Shown: piece after piece, positions 63,842 through 64,000 of the stretch | How positions within the stretch are numbered: position 1 is the first letter of the stretch | Layout of the letters: each line of letters starts with the position of its first letter | Assembly (NCBI GenBank): GCA_026002835.1 | Contig: BPGC01000003.1 | Span: forward strand, 124,001 to 188,000 | DNA length: 64,000 nucleotides | From: Candidatus Nitrosocaldaceae archaeon | GTDB taxonomy: Archaea; Thermoproteota; Nitrososphaeria; Nitrososphaerales; Nitrosocaldaceae | Direction of reading: 5' to 3' | Position numbers and translations under genes: made by a program | Notes under the pieces: model-generated | Seen by the model: only the letters and a program-made list of their open reading frames with translations | What the model was told of the DNA's origin: nothing | Databases searched by the model: none

Positions 63842-64000
63842 ATGGATTTTGATATAGAGAAGAAAGTGAGGGATTGGTATGCTACACTAAAGTTAGCAAA
63901 GAAACCTAGTAGAGAAGATTACATGATCAATCTTAGGTTAGTAGGTTTAGGTTTGAGCATAATAGGAATTCTAGGTTTCATAATACAGTTCATATCAACG
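63842..64000 (+). CDS. secE: Preprotein translocase SecE / Sec61 gamma (3' end outside window)
   Basis: The frame from the ATG at 63842 runs to the window edge: MDFDIEKKVRDWYATLKLAK, KPSREDYMINLRLVGLGLSI, then IGILGFIIQFIS. This is the short amphipathic helix plus single membrane helix of archaeal SecE. Only about 53 residues are seen; the complete protein is usually about 60. It would anchor in the membrane as part of the Sec translocon. The upstream 63,645-63,841 stretch contains nothing recognisable besides AT-rich promoter-like DNA. Confidence 0.9.
   Translation, partial: MDFDIEKKVRDWYATLKLAKKPSREDYMINLRLVGLGLSIIGILGFIIQFIST

Overview
The window is a stretch of an AT-rich archaeal chromosome. 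Archaeal/eukaryotic-type information genes place it: EF-1A, S10, S24e, S27ae, L19e, L32e, L38e, Rpo7, Rpo12, Spt4, RFC large subunit and Alba. Several features point to Nitrososphaerota (Thaumarchaeota): a secreted protein ending in a PEFG-CTERM type tail, an ADP-forming acyl-CoA ligase of the kind used for 3-hydroxypropionate or 4-hydroxybutyrate activation in the thaumarchaeal carbon-fixation cycle, a stand-alone PII protein, and many unrecognised genes of thaumarchaeal flavour. No ammonia-oxidation gene lies in the window, so that physiology is not shown. Lineage below phylum is not decided here.

Positions 1-11,867 look like accessory DNA. An IS3-family element (orfA/orfB with an A AAA AAG frameshift site) runs off the left edge. 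It is inserted in a remnant of a Hef-like helicase gene, which in turn abuts a decayed IS5-family element. NAD synthetase and an MFS transporter follow. From about 4,976 to 11,719 there is a plasmid- or provirus-like block: two overlapping unrecognised genes, a cluster of ACTAACG repeats, a winged-helix gene split by an intact 985-bp IS5/IS903-type insertion sequence, a ribbon-helix-helix/HNH gene pair, and a tyrosine integrase. The block ends at the 3' end of a tRNA-Arg gene. If the IS and one copy of its 9-bp target duplication are removed, the split gene becomes one 490-codon reading frame.

Positions 11,868-31,832 are mostly chromosomal: Ogg and Nth DNA glycosylases, L38e, glutamate dehydrogenase, a 792-residue helix-hairpin-helix protein with a duplicated domain, the acyl-CoA ligase, a nucleotidyltransferase-kinase fusion, S24e-S27ae, a phosphoglycerate mutase, a patatin, a flavin reductase, a radical SAM protein, an FAD oxidoreductase and Alba.

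Positions 31,833-48,199 hold central metabolism. There is a 2-oxoacid:ferredoxin oxidoreductase (two genes) and a double-SDR fusion resembling the N-terminal half of bifunctional malonyl-CoA reductase. Aspartate dehydrogenase, NadA and NadC, together with NadE at 2,016, give aspartate-to-NAD synthesis. Rpo7 and Spt4 share an operon with NadC. Triose-phosphate isomerase and FBP aldolase/phosphatase serve gluconeogenesis, proline dehydrogenase and P5C dehydrogenase serve proline breakdown, and a PII protein follows.

Positions 48,200-64,000 carry two decayed regulator genes, RFC-L with two small followers, the PEFG-CTERM protein, a B12-type radical SAM protein, DUF763, a fluoride exporter with DUF190, malate dehydrogenase, and the EF-1A/S10/Rpo12/cyclase-like/L32e/L19e ribosomal cluster. 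Alkyltransferase, D-aminoacyl-tRNA deacylase and the start of SecE close the window. No CRISPR array, rRNA or second tRNA was found. Many starts sit about 22-28 bases after a TATA-like box, which suggests widespread leaderless transcripts.
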